From Streptomyces stelliscabiei (GTDB taxonomy: Bacteria; Actinomycetota; Actinomycetes; Streptomycetales; Streptomycetaceae): DNA of 64,000 bases. The stretch covers positions 8,866,001 to 8,930,000 of the forward strand of contig NZ_JADBGF010000001.1 in NCBI RefSeq assembly GCF_014873495.1. Direction: 5' to 3'. The notes beneath the pieces are model-generated. The model searched no databases, was not told where the DNA came from, and was given only the letters and a program-made list of their open reading frames with translations. Positions 25,302-33,800 of the stretch are shown in pieces (the first letter of the stretch is position 1; every line of letters starts with the position of its first letter). Position numbers and translations under genes: made by a program.

Positions 25302-26117
25302 GTGGCAGACGATTCGAATGACAGCAGAACGATGATCGGGTCGTACGTGGCGCTGGGGGACAGCTTCACCGAGGGCGTCGGCGATCCGGGGCCCGACGGG
25401 CGGTTCGTCGGCTGGGCCGACCGGTTCGCGGTGCTCCTCGCGGACCGGTTGCCCGAGGGCGACTTCGACTACACCAACCTGGCCGTGCGGGGAAAGCTCC
25501 TCGACCAGATCGTGGCGGACCAGATTCCGAGGGCTCTGGAGCTCGCGCCGGATCTCGTCTCCTTCTGCGCGGGCGGCAACGACATCATCCGGCCGGGCAC
25601 CGATCCCGACGAGGTCGCCGAGCGGTTCGAGCGCGCGGTGTCCAGGCTCACCTCGGCCGTCGGCACCGTCATGGTGACCACCGGCTTCGACACCCGTGAC
25701 GTACCGGTGCTCCGGCATCTGCGCGGCAAGATCGCCACGTACAACCTGCATGTGCGGGCCATCGCCGACCGGTACGGATGTCCCGTGCTGGACCTGTGGT
25801 CCCTGAAGACGGTGCAGGACCGGCGGGCCTGGGACCTCGACCGGCTGCACCTGTCGCCGGAGGGGCACACGCGGGTCGCCCTGCGGGCCGGGCAGGTGCT
25901 GGGCGTCGACGTCCCGGCCGACCCCGACCAGCCGTGGCCCCCGCTGCCGCCGCGCGGCACGCTGGAGATGCGGCGGGACAACATCCAGTGGGCGCGGGAG
26001 TATCTGGTGCCGTGGATCGGGCGGCGGCTGCGGGGGGAGTCCTCCGGGGACCACGTGTCGGCGAAGGGGCACCTGTCGCCGGACGACATCAGGGTGCGGA
26101 TCGGGGTGGTGGCCTGA
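25302..26117 (+). CDS. SGNH/GDSL-family hydrolase
   Basis: This 271-aa esterase/lipase-fold protein has block I GDSFTEG (Ser21), block III GGND, and block V DRLHLSPEGH with the catalytic Asp and His. It has no signal peptide and probably acts in the cytoplasm on ester bonds of acylated small molecules or sugars. GTG 25302 is used; ATG 25332 (MIGSYVALGDSF) is an alternative. The 151 bases upstream contain a TTGACC box (about 25219) but no other gene. Confidence 0.88.
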   Translation: MADDSNDSRTMIGSYVALGDSFTEGVGDPGPDGRFVGWADRFAVLLADRLPEGDFDYTNLAVRGKLLDQIVADQIPRALELAPDLVSFCAGGNDIIRPGTDPDEVAERFERAVSRLTSAVGTVMVTTGFDTRDVPVLRHLRGKIATYNLHVRAIADRYGCPVLDLWSLKTVQDRRAWDLDRLHLSPEGHTRVALRAGQVLGVDVPADPDQPWPPLPPRGTLEMRRDNIQWAREYLVPWIGRRLRGESSGDHVSAKGHLSPDDIRVRIGVVA

Positions 26118-26226
26118 GCGGGTCGCCTCCGGCGGTCGGCCGAATCTGATGCGGGACCTGGGCTTCGGGGGGTGGCGGGGCCTGGGTGTCGTGGGGGTGC
26201 GCGTGGTGGGCTTGGTCCTGCCTCAC

Positions 26227-26268
26227 GTGGTTGCTCGCGCGGTACCCAGCGCCCCTGAGGGGGCGGGC
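26227..26268 (+). repeat. 42-bp direct repeat, copy 1 (GTGGTTGCTCGCGCGGTACC type)
   Basis: This copy is identical to 26363-26404. It begins GTGGTTGCTCGCGCGGTACC and ends in a GCGCCCCTGAGGGGGCG hairpin. I recognise the string as close to an intergenic repeat seen many times in Streptomyces genomes (GTGGTTGCTCGCGCAGTTCC...). It lies in the 345-base gap between the convergent GDSL hydrolase and TetR genes. Confidence 0.8.
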
Positions 26269-26362
26269 GTCCGCGTGCTGTGTCGCTGGGTTGGGGCTGG
26301 TGTCGATGGGTTGCTCCCCACCGCCGTAGGGGTTCTGCTCGGTGGGCTCGGTCCGGCCCGTC

Positions 26363-26404
26363 GTGGTTGCTCGCGCGGTACCCAGCGCCCCTGAGGGGGC
26401 GGGC
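26363..26404 (+). repeat. 42-bp direct repeat, copy 2
   Basis: Exact copy of 26227-26268, starting 136 bases later. Each copy ends in a short hairpin (GCGCCCC-TGA-GGGGGCG) that could act as a terminator for either of the convergent genes. Confidence 0.8.
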
Positions 26405-26462
26405 CTGGCGGCGCTGTGTTGCCGTTCGGCGGTGTGTGAGATGGCTGCCCGGGGCGGTGTCG

Positions 26463-27083
26463 TCAGCGGGTTGCCGCTGTCAGGGTTTCCCGGGTCAGGC
26501 CCAGTTCGTGGGCCAGGGCCTCGTCGGCCCATTCCTGGGCCCGGGTCCGGGAGAGGGTCCCGCCGTATGCCGTCAGCTGGACGGCCAGGCCGTCCAGGAG
26601 GGCGGTGAGGCGCAGGGCCGTCGCCGCAGGGTCCGGGCAGCTGAACTCGTCGGCCGCCACGCCCGCTTCGATGACCTCGGCCAGGGCGGCCTTCCACTGA
26701 CGGTCCAGGTCGCGGGTGACCTCGCGCAGGGCCGGTTCGCGCAGGGCGGCCGCCCAGCCCTCGATCCACAGGCGCCAGCCCTTGGCCTGGCCGGTGGGGG
26801 CGTACCAGCGCACGGCCGCGCGGAGGCGGCGCAGTGCCGTGGTGCGGCGGCCCAGCAGCTTGCGGAGATGGGCGAGGTCGCCCTCGGCGGCGTGGCGGAA
26901 GGCCTCGGCCACCAGTCGTTCCTTGGTCGAGAAGTGGTAGAGCACCAGGGCGTTGCTCACCCCGAGGACGGCGGCCACGTCGGCGATCCGTACCGCCGCG
27001 ACGCCCCGCTCCTCGATCTGCTCGATGGCGGCCCGGAGCAGCTCCGCACGCCGCTCGGCCACACTCAACCGCACCCTGCCCAC
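26463..27083 (-). CDS. TetR-family transcriptional regulator
   Basis: This 206-aa protein has an N-terminal helix-turn-helix (residues about 10-55, IADVAAVLGVSNALVLYHFSTKERLVAEAF) and an all-helical ligand domain like the BetI-type TetR C-terminus. It lies 44 bases downstream of the amino-acid dehydrogenase gene on the same strand, so the two are probably co-transcribed. A TetR-like inverted repeat at 28383-28400 in front of that gene is its likely operator, which would make the pair self-regulated. Confidence 0.9.
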   Translation of the reverse strand: MGRVRLSVAERRAELLRAAIEQIEERGVAAVRIADVAAVLGVSNALVLYHFSTKERLVAEAFRHAAEGDLAHLRKLLGRRTTALRRLRAAVRWYAPTGQAKGWRLWIEGWAAALREPALREVTRDLDRQWKAALAEVIEAGVAADEFSCPDPAATALRLTALLDGLAVQLTAYGGTLSRTRAQEWADEALAHELGLTRETLTAATR

Positions 27084-27127
27084 GCGGCAACCCTACCCAG
27101 GCGCACGGGCAGCCGCCGAGGGGTCGC

Positions 27128-28309
27128 TCAGCGGTGCCGGCCGAATCGCTCCGTGATGACCGGGACCCGGTCGGCGGCGATGGCGTGGGCGGCGGCGCGG
27201 GGGGTCGTGCCATCGGCCTCGGCCCGGGTCAGCATCAGGTCGACGAGGGCACGCATGGACCGGCGGGTGTGGGAGAACGCCTCCTCGGCGGTGGGACCGA
27301 TGTCGCCGAAGAGGGTCCACCACCACCAGGCGTTCGTCCCGGAGTTGACCACGACGTCCGGCAGGACGGTGACTCCCCGGTCCGCGAGCAGTTCCTCGGC
27401 CCTGGGCAGGACGGGCATGTTGGCCGCCTCGACGATCAGGCGGGCGGTGACGCGGTGCTCGTTGGTGGTGTCGATCGCGTAGGAGACGGCCGCGGGGACC
27501 AGCACGTCGGCCTCCGCGGCGAGCCAGGCCTCGCCCGGTGCCTCGTGGTCGGTCGGGCGGAGTGCGGCGCGGTCGACCGTGCCGTGCGGGTCGCGCGCGG
27601 CGAGCAGCGCCTCGACGTCCAGGCCCGCCGGATTGGTGATGGTGCCCTTGATGTCGGCCACGGCGACGATCGTGAGCCCGGCGCGGGCCAGGAAGCGCGC
27701 GGTGGCGCCGCCCATGGTGCCGAGGCCCTGGACGGCGACCCGTGTCCCGGCGTACGGCGCGGCGGCCCGGTCCAGGGCCGTGAGCACGGACTCGGCGACG
27801 CCGCAGCCGCCGACCAGCTCGTCGAGGCCGATGCCGTCGACCTGGACCGCGAAGGCGTCCGCGAGGCGCCGCCGGGCCGCCTCCTCGTCGTCGAGGAGGG
27901 GGTACACCGCCTGGATCGTCGACACCAGGCCCGCCTCCGCCGCCGCCCGGTCCATCAGGTCCTGGGTGAGACCGAGATCCTCACCCGTGGTCCAGAAGTG
28001 CTCGATGTACGGGCGCATCGCCCGCAGGTAGCGCACGAGGACGCCGTACGCCTCCGGGTCCCGGGGGTCGAAGTCGATGCCGCCCTTGGCGCCGCCGAGC
28101 GGGACGTAGCGGCTCCCGGGGGTGTAGTGCAGCGCCTCCTTCATGGTCATGCCGCGGGCGAGGCCGGCGACCTCGTCGAGTGTGCAGCCCGGCCGCATCC
28201 GCAGACCGCCGCTGGAGACCCCGCGCACCAGACGGTCCACGACGAGGAAGCCCCGCCGGCCCGTGACGTGGTCGGTCCAGGTCAGGGACACGAAGGGGGA
28301 CGTGGTCAT
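27128..28309 (-). CDS. Glu/Leu/Phe/Val dehydrogenase family protein
   Basis: This 393-aa NAD(P)-dependent amino-acid dehydrogenase has the N-terminal dimerisation/catalytic domain with the active-site motif PLGGAKGGIDFDP (Lys75) and a C-terminal Rossmann domain starting GTRVAVQGLGTMGGATARFL. The family oxidatively deaminates an L-amino acid to its 2-oxo acid. Length and the GAKGGI motif fit either a leucine/valine-type or a small glutamate-type enzyme; the amino acid cannot be set from sequence. It is probably expressed with the downstream TetR gene. Confidence 0.88.
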   Translation of the reverse strand: MTTSPFVSLTWTDHVTGRRGFLVVDRLVRGVSSGGLRMRPGCTLDEVAGLARGMTMKEALHYTPGSRYVPLGGAKGGIDFDPRDPEAYGVLVRYLRAMRPYIEHFWTTGEDLGLTQDLMDRAAAEAGLVSTIQAVYPLLDDEEAARRRLADAFAVQVDGIGLDELVGGCGVAESVLTALDRAAAPYAGTRVAVQGLGTMGGATARFLARAGLTIVAVADIKGTITNPAGLDVEALLAARDPHGTVDRAALRPTDHEAPGEAWLAAEADVLVPAAVSYAIDTTNEHRVTARLIVEAANMPVLPRAEELLADRGVTVLPDVVVNSGTNAWWWWTLFGDIGPTAEEAFSHTRRSMRALVDLMLTRAEADGTTPRAAAHAIAADRVPVITERFGRHR

Positions 28310-28382
28310 GCGGCTCCTCGGGAGGGCCTCGGGAGGCGGAGAACGGGGGCGACGAACGAGAGCGGCGGGAACAAAGTGAGCA

Positions 28383-28400
28383 ACTGAATAGTTGGTCAGT
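28383..28400. promoter_or_regulatory. Candidate TetR operator in the dehydrogenase promoter
   Basis: ACTGAATAGTTGGTCAGT has 5-bp perfect arms (ACTGA/TCAGT) around an 8-base core. It is in the 178-base divergent gap between the dehydrogenase (minus) and the MBL hydrolase (plus), about 75 bases upstream of the dehydrogenase ATG. It lies in a short AT-rich patch, as promoters do here. Confidence 0.5.
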
Positions 28401-28487
28401 ATTGCATCGCGCGGGTCGGGTCGGGCCCGGCGCTGTCACAGGGGCGGCCCATAATGGGATGCCTGAGCGAATTCACCAGGAGGTGCC

Positions 28488-29666
28488 GTGTCCGGTTCCG
28501 GATCCCGTTCTCTCAGCTCGGGGCTGCGCGCAGCGCGGCCCGCGGCCTTCGGCGCGGACCCGAGCGGTGCCCGAATGGAGCGGATCCGCAGATCCCCGCA
28601 CTTCGCGAACGGGGTCTTCGTGAATCCCGAGGGCGCCCAGGTCCGTCCGTCCGGCGGTGCCGCGGCGGAGATGGCGAAAAGCTGGTTCCGCAAGGACGAG
28701 CGGGTGCGGCGGGCCCCGGCCGGGCTGATCCCCGTCCACGCCACGACTCTCGCCGACCTGGCCAGGCCCCCGGCGAGCGGGCTGCGGATCACTTGGATGG
28801 GCCATTCCAGCGTGCTCGCCGAGATCGACGGGCACCGGGTGCTCTTCGACCCCGTCTGGGGTGAGCGCTGTTCCCCGTTCGCCTTCGCCGGCCCCAGACG
28901 GCTGCACCCCGTGCCGGTGCCGCTGGCCGCGCTCGGCCCGGTCGACGTCGTCGTCATCTCGCACGACCACTACGACCACCTGGACATGCCCTCGATCAAG
29001 GAACTGGCCGGGACGGACACGGTCTTCGCCGTCCCGCTCGGCGTCGGTGCCCATCTGGAGCACTGGGGCGTCTCCGCGGACCGGATCCGCGAGCTGGACT
29101 GGCAGGAGGCGACCAAGGTCGGCGGTCTCACCCTGACCGCCACCCCCGCCCGTCACTTCTGCGGCCGGGGCCTGCGCAACACCCAGCACACGCTGTGGGC
29201 CTCCTGGGTCGTCGCCGGTGACGAGCACCGGATCTACCACAGCGGAGACACCGGGTACTTCGGCGGCTTCAGGGACATCGGTGCCGAGCACGGCCCGTTC
29301 GACATCACCATGATCCAGGTCGGCGCCTATTCGGAGTTCTGGCCGGACATCCACATGACCCCCGAAGAGGGGCTGCAGACCCACCTCGACCTCCAGGGCG
29401 GTCGGCCCGGCGGTGTGATGATGCCGATCCACTGGGCGACGTTCAACCTGGCGATGCACGCCTGGGCCGAGCCGGGCGAGCGCATGATGTGGGCCACGCA
29501 CGACGCGGGGGTCACCATGGCCGCGCCGTACCCCGGACAGCCGTTCGAGCCGCGGAGCACGCCGCCGGTGAACCCGTGGTGGCGTGCCGTGTCCCAGCAG
29601 CCGGTCGGCGGCTGGGCCGCCTGGCCGCCCGTGGGGGAGCGGCTGGACCTGGTGGCGGAAAGCTGA
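28488..29666 (+). CDS. MBL-fold metallo-hydrolase (NAPE-PLD-like)
   Basis: This 392-aa protein has the metallo-beta-lactamase zinc motif SHDHYDHLD (HxHxDH) with further ligand regions at TATPARHFCGRG and YHSGDTGY. The N-terminal part (HFANGVFVNPEG) and the C-terminal MPIHWATFNLAMH match the N-acyl-phosphatidylethanolamine phospholipase D-like group, called UlaG/RomA-like in bacteria. A phosphodiesterase or lactonase action on a lipid-derived or cyclic substrate is likely; the natural substrate is unknown. GTG start with CAGGAGGTGCC upstream. A 20-bp-stem terminator follows. Confidence 0.88.
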   Translation: MSGSGSRSLSSGLRAARPAAFGADPSGARMERIRRSPHFANGVFVNPEGAQVRPSGGAAAEMAKSWFRKDERVRRAPAGLIPVHATTLADLARPPASGLRITWMGHSSVLAEIDGHRVLFDPVWGERCSPFAFAGPRRLHPVPVPLAALGPVDVVVISHDHYDHLDMPSIKELAGTDTVFAVPLGVGAHLEHWGVSADRIRELDWQEATKVGGLTLTATPARHFCGRGLRNTQHTLWASWVVAGDEHRIYHSGDTGYFGGFRDIGAEHGPFDITMIQVGAYSEFWPDIHMTPEEGLQTHLDLQGGRPGGVMMPIHWATFNLAMHAWAEPGERMMWATHDAGVTMAAPYPGQPFEPRSTPPVNPWWRAVSQQPVGGWAAWPPVGERLDLVAES

Positions 29667-29708
29667 GAAACCGATCGGGAATTCTCCCGACAGGGTGATT
29701 TTTCGATG

Positions 29709-29753
29709 GACGTCGAGGGCCGGGGAGCAATGCGCTCCCCGGCCCTCGACGTC
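29709..29753 (+). terminator. Strong terminator after the MBL hydrolase gene
   Basis: A perfect 20-bp stem (29709-29728 with 29734-29753) closes on a 5-base loop AATGC, followed by TTTCA. Confidence 0.9.
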
Positions 29754-29821
29754 TTTCAGTGACCTGTTCTGAACAGCTCCGATCAGAATTCGGATACAAA
29801 AGGAAAGAGAGAGGAACAAGC

Positions 29822-29840
29822 GTCCGAAGATTAATCGGAC
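29822..29840. promoter_or_regulatory. Inverted repeat in the conservon upstream region
   Basis: GTCCGA-AGATTAA-TCGGAC is a 6-7-6 inverted repeat. It lies in a 300-base stretch (29754-30054) with clearly lower GC than its surroundings, with no convincing gene, between the terminator and cvnA. It may be an operator of the conservon promoter. No -10/-35 pair was fixed. Confidence 0.35.
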
Positions 29841-30054
29841 TGTCGCACGAGGCCTCATACCAGAGCGGGACGCATTGCGAAGCTATTTGTCAACTGCGCA
29901 CCGCACCTGACGCGTTGGCGACTACTGTGAGTTGCCGTCGGACGACGCTGGGCCGAATTCTTCGACTCTCCCGACCGACACGCGATGGCGCATGCCCAAG
30001 TCGCCCAGACGCGGCAATCCCCCACGCTCCAGACGGACCAGTACGAGGACGCTG

Positions 30055-32337
30055 ATGTCTCACCTTCGCGCACCGGCCGCCCGCGCAGACCGCCGTGAGG
30101 GCGGACGGCACGGGCGATCGGCCACCCGCGCCGTCCCCTCGCTGCCCGAGATCCACATACGGCCACAGCTGATGCGCCTCGCGGTCCTGCCCCCCACCGC
30201 GGTCGCCCTCAGCGCCTGCGCCGCCGTCCTCTTCACCTTCCGCGCCGGCGGCGCCCGCCCCAGCCTCACCCTGTGGGCGGTCCTCGCCGGAACCGCCGCG
30301 GTGGCGCTGGCCGGCATCGCGATCGGCGCCGTCGCCGCCGGGCGCACCGCCGGATCCGTCCGCGAACGCCTCGGTGCCCTGCGACAGGTCAGCAGCAGGA
30401 GCGAGGACGACCTGCGCGCCCTCGTCGACGCGCTCCGGCGCGGCGACCAGCCGCCCGCGCGCGGGCCGCACGCCAAGCCCGCCGCGGACGCCGACGACTT
30501 CGAACTGCTCACCGCCGACCTGGCCCGGGCCCACGACAGCGCCGTCACCGCCGTCGTCCAGGCCTCCCAGCTCTCCAGCCACGCGGGCAACGAACAGAAG
30601 CTCGAAGTCTTCGTGAACCTGGCGCGCCGGCTGCAGTCCCTGGTCCAGCGCGAGATCTCCATCCTGGACGACCTGGAGAACGAGATCGAGGACCCGGACC
30701 TCCTCAAGGGCCTCTTCCACGTCGACCACCTGGCCACCCGCATCCGCCGCCACGCCGAGAACCTCGCCGTCCTCGGCGGCGCCGTCTCCCGCCGTCAGTG
30801 GAGCAACCCCGTCTCCATGACGGAGGTGCTGCGCTCGGCCATCGCCGAGGTCGAGCAGTACTCCCGGGTCAAGCTGGTGCCCCCGGTCGACGGCACCCTG
30901 CGCGGACACGCGGTGGCCGACGTCATCCACCTCCTCGCCGAACTCGTCGAGAACGCCACGGTGTTCTCCGCCCCGCACACCCAGGTCCTGCTCCGCGCCA
31001 ACCTCGTCACCTCCGGACTGGCCGTCGAGGTCGAGGACCGCGGTCTCGGCATGCCCGTCACCGAGCAGAACAAGATGAACGCCCTGCTCGCCGACCCCGA
31101 CCAGGTCAACGTCGCCAGCCTCCTCCAGGACGGCCGCATCGGCCTCTTCGTGGTCTCGCAGCTGGCCCGCCGCCACGGCATCCAGGTCCGCCTGCAGAGC
31201 AACATCTACGGCGGTGTCCAGGCCGCCTTCATCGTCCCCCAGGGCCTCCTCGGCAGCGAGTCCGGTGACCTGCCGCTGACCCAGCCCCGGACCGGGGCCC
31301 AGACCGGGATCCAGACCCAGCCGCACGCCGGACAGAGCACCGGCGTACGCCACCCCGACAAGCCCCGCCACGCGCAGGCGGCCCCACCCCAGCGGTCGTC
31401 CGGATCCGGCCCCGCCGACCGCCTGGCGGCCGACCGGTCCGGCCGCCCCGCCACCGACCGCCCCGCACCCGCGCAGCCCGGCCGTCCGGCCCCCGCGCGC
31501 CCCGAGCCCGGCCACCGCTCGGCCCCGAGCCCGGCGCGTGCCTCCGTGCCCCGGCAGCAGGGCCCGGGGCGGGCCGGGGACCAGCAGGGGCCCGGCAGAG
31601 GCAGCGGTGGCCCGGTCCCGCTGCCCATGCGACGCGGCGCCCGGGACGAGCGGCCCAACCCGGCCGAGGCCGTGCCCGGCGTCCGCCCCGACGACCGGCG
31701 CACCGTCACCGAGAACGCCGGGACACCCCCCACTCCCCGGGTCGGCGGCGCCGTACGCGGCACGATGGGCAAGCCGCAACTGCCCCGCCGCCGCGCCCAG
31801 GAGCACATCGTGCCGCAGTTGCGCGGCGGCCCCGCGCCCACGCCCTCGCGGGACCCCGACCACTACATCGGCCACGACCCCGGGCTGATGGCCGCCTTCC
31901 AGCGCGGCATCGGACTCGCCGAGGCCCGCCAGTCGGAGAGCTCCGACTGGGACACCTCCACCCTGGACACGTCCACGCTCGACACGTCCACACCGGCCCC
32001 GACCGCCGCGGACCTCACGCCCCCCGCCCCCGACGCCGCCTCCCGCATCGACACGGGACAGCTGGGCTCCGGACACCTGAACACCGGGCACCCGCACTCC
32101 CCCCACCTGAACATCGACCTGCCCACGGGCCGCCCGGCCCCGTCGGCCCACGGTGGCACGCGCCGCGCGGACGCACGGCCCGTCGAGCCCGGCCCCAGGG
32201 AAGCCCCCCGCAAGGACGCCGCCCAGCCCCTGGGCGGACACCCCAGGGGAGCCGCCCCCATAGCCGTACCGCCGTCGGCCCTCGACGCGGCACACGACCG
32301 CACGTCCCGGCAGGACGGGAGCGCACCGGCCGGATGA
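30055..32337 (+). CDS. cvnA: Conservon sensor-kinase-like protein CvnA
   Basis: This 760-aa protein has two hydrophobic helices near the N-terminus (about residues 40-65 and 75-100), a dimerisation-like helical region, and a HATPase domain with N box LLAELVENATVFS, G1 box EDRGLGMP and G2 box GLFVVSQLARRHG. A Pro/Arg/Ala-rich tail of about 350 residues follows, with TSTLDTST-type repeats near the end. It lacks the large extracytoplasmic sensor region of many CvnA proteins. ATG 30055 has GAGGA at good spacing; frames opening earlier (29932, 29992) use rare AGA/AGG/AGT codons. Conservons act with a small GTPase at the membrane in signalling. Confidence 0.88.
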   Translation: MSHLRAPAARADRREGGRHGRSATRAVPSLPEIHIRPQLMRLAVLPPTAVALSACAAVLFTFRAGGARPSLTLWAVLAGTAAVALAGIAIGAVAAGRTAGSVRERLGALRQVSSRSEDDLRALVDALRRGDQPPARGPHAKPAADADDFELLTADLARAHDSAVTAVVQASQLSSHAGNEQKLEVFVNLARRLQSLVQREISILDDLENEIEDPDLLKGLFHVDHLATRIRRHAENLAVLGGAVSRRQWSNPVSMTEVLRSAIAEVEQYSRVKLVPPVDGTLRGHAVADVIHLLAELVENATVFSAPHTQVLLRANLVTSGLAVEVEDRGLGMPVTEQNKMNALLADPDQVNVASLLQDGRIGLFVVSQLARRHGIQVRLQSNIYGGVQAAFIVPQGLLGSESGDLPLTQPRTGAQTGIQTQPHAGQSTGVRHPDKPRHAQAAPPQRSSGSGPADRLAADRSGRPATDRPAPAQPGRPAPARPEPGHRSAPSPARASVPRQQGPGRAGDQQGPGRGSGGPVPLPMRRGARDERPNPAEAVPGVRPDDRRTVTENAGTPPTPRVGGAVRGTMGKPQLPRRRAQEHIVPQLRGGPAPTPSRDPDHYIGHDPGLMAAFQRGIGLAEARQSESSDWDTSTLDTSTLDTSTPAPTAADLTPPAPDAASRIDTGQLGSGHLNTGHPHSPHLNIDLPTGRPAPSAHGGTRRADARPVEPGPREAPRKDAAQPLGGHPRGAAPIAVPPSALDAAHDRTSRQDGSAPAG

Positions 32338-32417
32338 CCACCCCCCTTCCCACCCCCACCACGGTCCCCACCCCCTCCGCTCCCGCAGACCAACGCACCC
32401 CAAGGAGTCGATCCACC

Positions 32418-32849
32418 ATGGCGAGCGATGCGCCGACCGGCCATGTATCCGATCTCGACTGGCTGATGAGCGGCCTCGTCCAGCGCGTGCCGCACACCAG
32501 GAGCGCGGTCCTGCTCTCCTGCGACGGGCTCGTGAAGTCGGTCCACGGCCTCGATCCGGACAGCGCCGACCACATGGCGGCCCTGGCCTCCGGCCTGTAC
32601 TCCCTCGGACGCAGCGCGGGTGTCCGCTTCGGCGACGGCGGTGACGTCCGCCAGGTCGTCGTCGAACTCGACTCGACCCTGCTGTTCGTCTCCACCGCCG
32701 GCTCCGGCACCTGCCTCGCCGTGCTCGCCGGACGCGAGGCCGACGCCGCCGTCCTCGGCTACGAGATGGCGATGCTCGTCAAGAGTGTCCGCCCGTACCT
32801 GGTCACCAAGCCCCGCCAAACCGTCCACCCCTCCGCGATGAGGCCTTGA
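32418..32849 (+). CDS. cvnB: Roadblock/LC7-domain protein CvnB
   Basis: This 143-aa Roadblock/LC7 protein starts DLDWLMSGLVQRVPHTRSAVLLSCDGLVKSVHGLD. Such domains regulate small GTPases of the MglA/CvnD type. ATG 32418 has AAGGAG 10 bases upstream; an in-frame ATG at 32334 overlaps the cvnA stop as ATGA and could give a Pro/Thr-rich extension of 28 residues. It is the second gene of the conservon. Confidence 0.92.
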   Translation: MASDAPTGHVSDLDWLMSGLVQRVPHTRSAVLLSCDGLVKSVHGLDPDSADHMAALASGLYSLGRSAGVRFGDGGDVRQVVVELDSTLLFVSTAGSGTCLAVLAGREADAAVLGYEMAMLVKSVRPYLVTKPRQTVHPSAMRP

Positions 32850-32851
32850 AC

Positions 32852-33223
32852 GTGCCCGCGGCCGGCGACGGACCTCTGTACGACGACGCCGCCGGGCGTC
32901 TGGTACGCCCCTTCACCGTCATCAACGGCCGGACCCGACCGACCACCGCGCTCGATCTCCTCTCACAGGTGATGGCCACCGGGGCGACCCCCCTCGGCTA
33001 TCTCGGCCCCGAGCACGCACAGGCACTCGACCTGTGCCGGGCACCCGTCTCGGTCGCCGAGATCGCCGCTCACCTCAAGCTGCCGGCGGCGGTCACCAAG
33101 GTGCTGCTGTCCGACCTCGTCGACTGCGGGGCCCTCACCACCAAGCCCCCGGTTTTCCACCACAACCCGACAGACCGGTCTCTTCTGGAGGCAGTGCTCG
33201 ATGGACTACGACGACAGCTCTGA
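32852..33223 (+). CDS. cvnC: DUF742 protein CvnC
   Basis: This DUF742 protein of about 123 aa has the typical RLVRPFTVINGRTRPT start and a winged-helix-like region (SVAEIAAHLKLPAAVTKVLLSDLVDCGAL). GTG 32852 has GAGG nine bases before it; an in-frame TTG at 32846 overlaps the cvnB stop. In conservons this protein interacts with the others in a membrane-associated complex. Its 3' end overlaps cvnD by 23 bases. Confidence 0.92.
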   Translation: MPAAGDGPLYDDAAGRLVRPFTVINGRTRPTTALDLLSQVMATGATPLGYLGPEHAQALDLCRAPVSVAEIAAHLKLPAAVTKVLLSDLVDCGALTTKPPVFHHNPTDRSLLEAVLDGLRRQL

Positions 33224-33800
33224 CCCCTTTCCCGCCGCACTCAAAATCCTGGTGGCGGGCGGGTTCGGGGTCGGCAAGACGACCTTCGTCGGCGCGGTGA
33301 GCGAGATCGCGCCGCTGAGCACGGAGGAACTGCTCACCACAGTGAGCGCCGCCACCGACAATCTCGACGGCATCGAGAACAAGGTCGAGACGACCGTCGC
33401 GATGGACTTCGGCCGCATCACACTCGATCCGCGCCATGTGCTCTATCTGTTCGGCACCCCCGGGCAGCAGCGGTTCTGGTTCATGTGGGACGAACTCTCC
33501 GAGGGTGCCCTCGGCGCCGTCATCCTCGCCGACACCCGCCGCCTGGAGGACTGCTTCGCCGCCGTCGACTTCTTCGAGCAGCGCGGCCTCGGCTTCATCG
33601 TCGCCATCAACGAGTTCGACGGCTCCTACCGCTACGACGCCGACGAGGTGCGCGCCGCCCTCGACCTCGACCCGGAGATCCCCGTCGTCTGCTGCGACGC
33701 CCGGATCTCCAGCTCGGGCATCCAGACCCTGCTCACCCTCGTCCGGTACCTCCTCGCCCACACCCCGACACAGCTCCCGAGCCACGGAGCCCACACGTGA
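33201..33800 (+). CDS. cvnD: Conservon GTP-binding protein CvnD
   Basis: This 199-aa small Ras-like GTPase has the P-loop AGGFGVGKTT (residues about 19-28), a G3 motif FGTPGQ and a G4-like AINEFDG, where the usual Lys of NKxD is Glu, as often in this family. GTP binding and hydrolysis with CvnB as regulator is the known scheme. It overlaps cvnC upstream and the GAF gene downstream (GTGA). Confidence 0.93.
   Translation: MDYDDSSDPFPAALKILVAGGFGVGKTTFVGAVSEIAPLSTEELLTTVSAATDNLDGIENKVETTVAMDFGRITLDPRHVLYLFGTPGQQRFWFMWDELSEGALGAVILADTRRLEDCFAAVDFFEQRGLGFIVAINEFDGSYRYDADEVRAALDLDPEIPVVCCDARISSSGIQTLLTLVRYLLAHTPTQLPSHGAHT

Noticed and set aside
26227..26404. Direct repeats as a CRISPR array
   Set aside because: Only two copies, 136 bases apart, with no cas genes; the repeat is of a dispersed intergenic type.
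29932..30054. Extended N-terminus for CvnA from TTG 29932 or ATG 29992
   Set aside because: The stretch uses AGA, AGG, AGT and CCA codons that are rare in this genome and has no ribosome site at either start.
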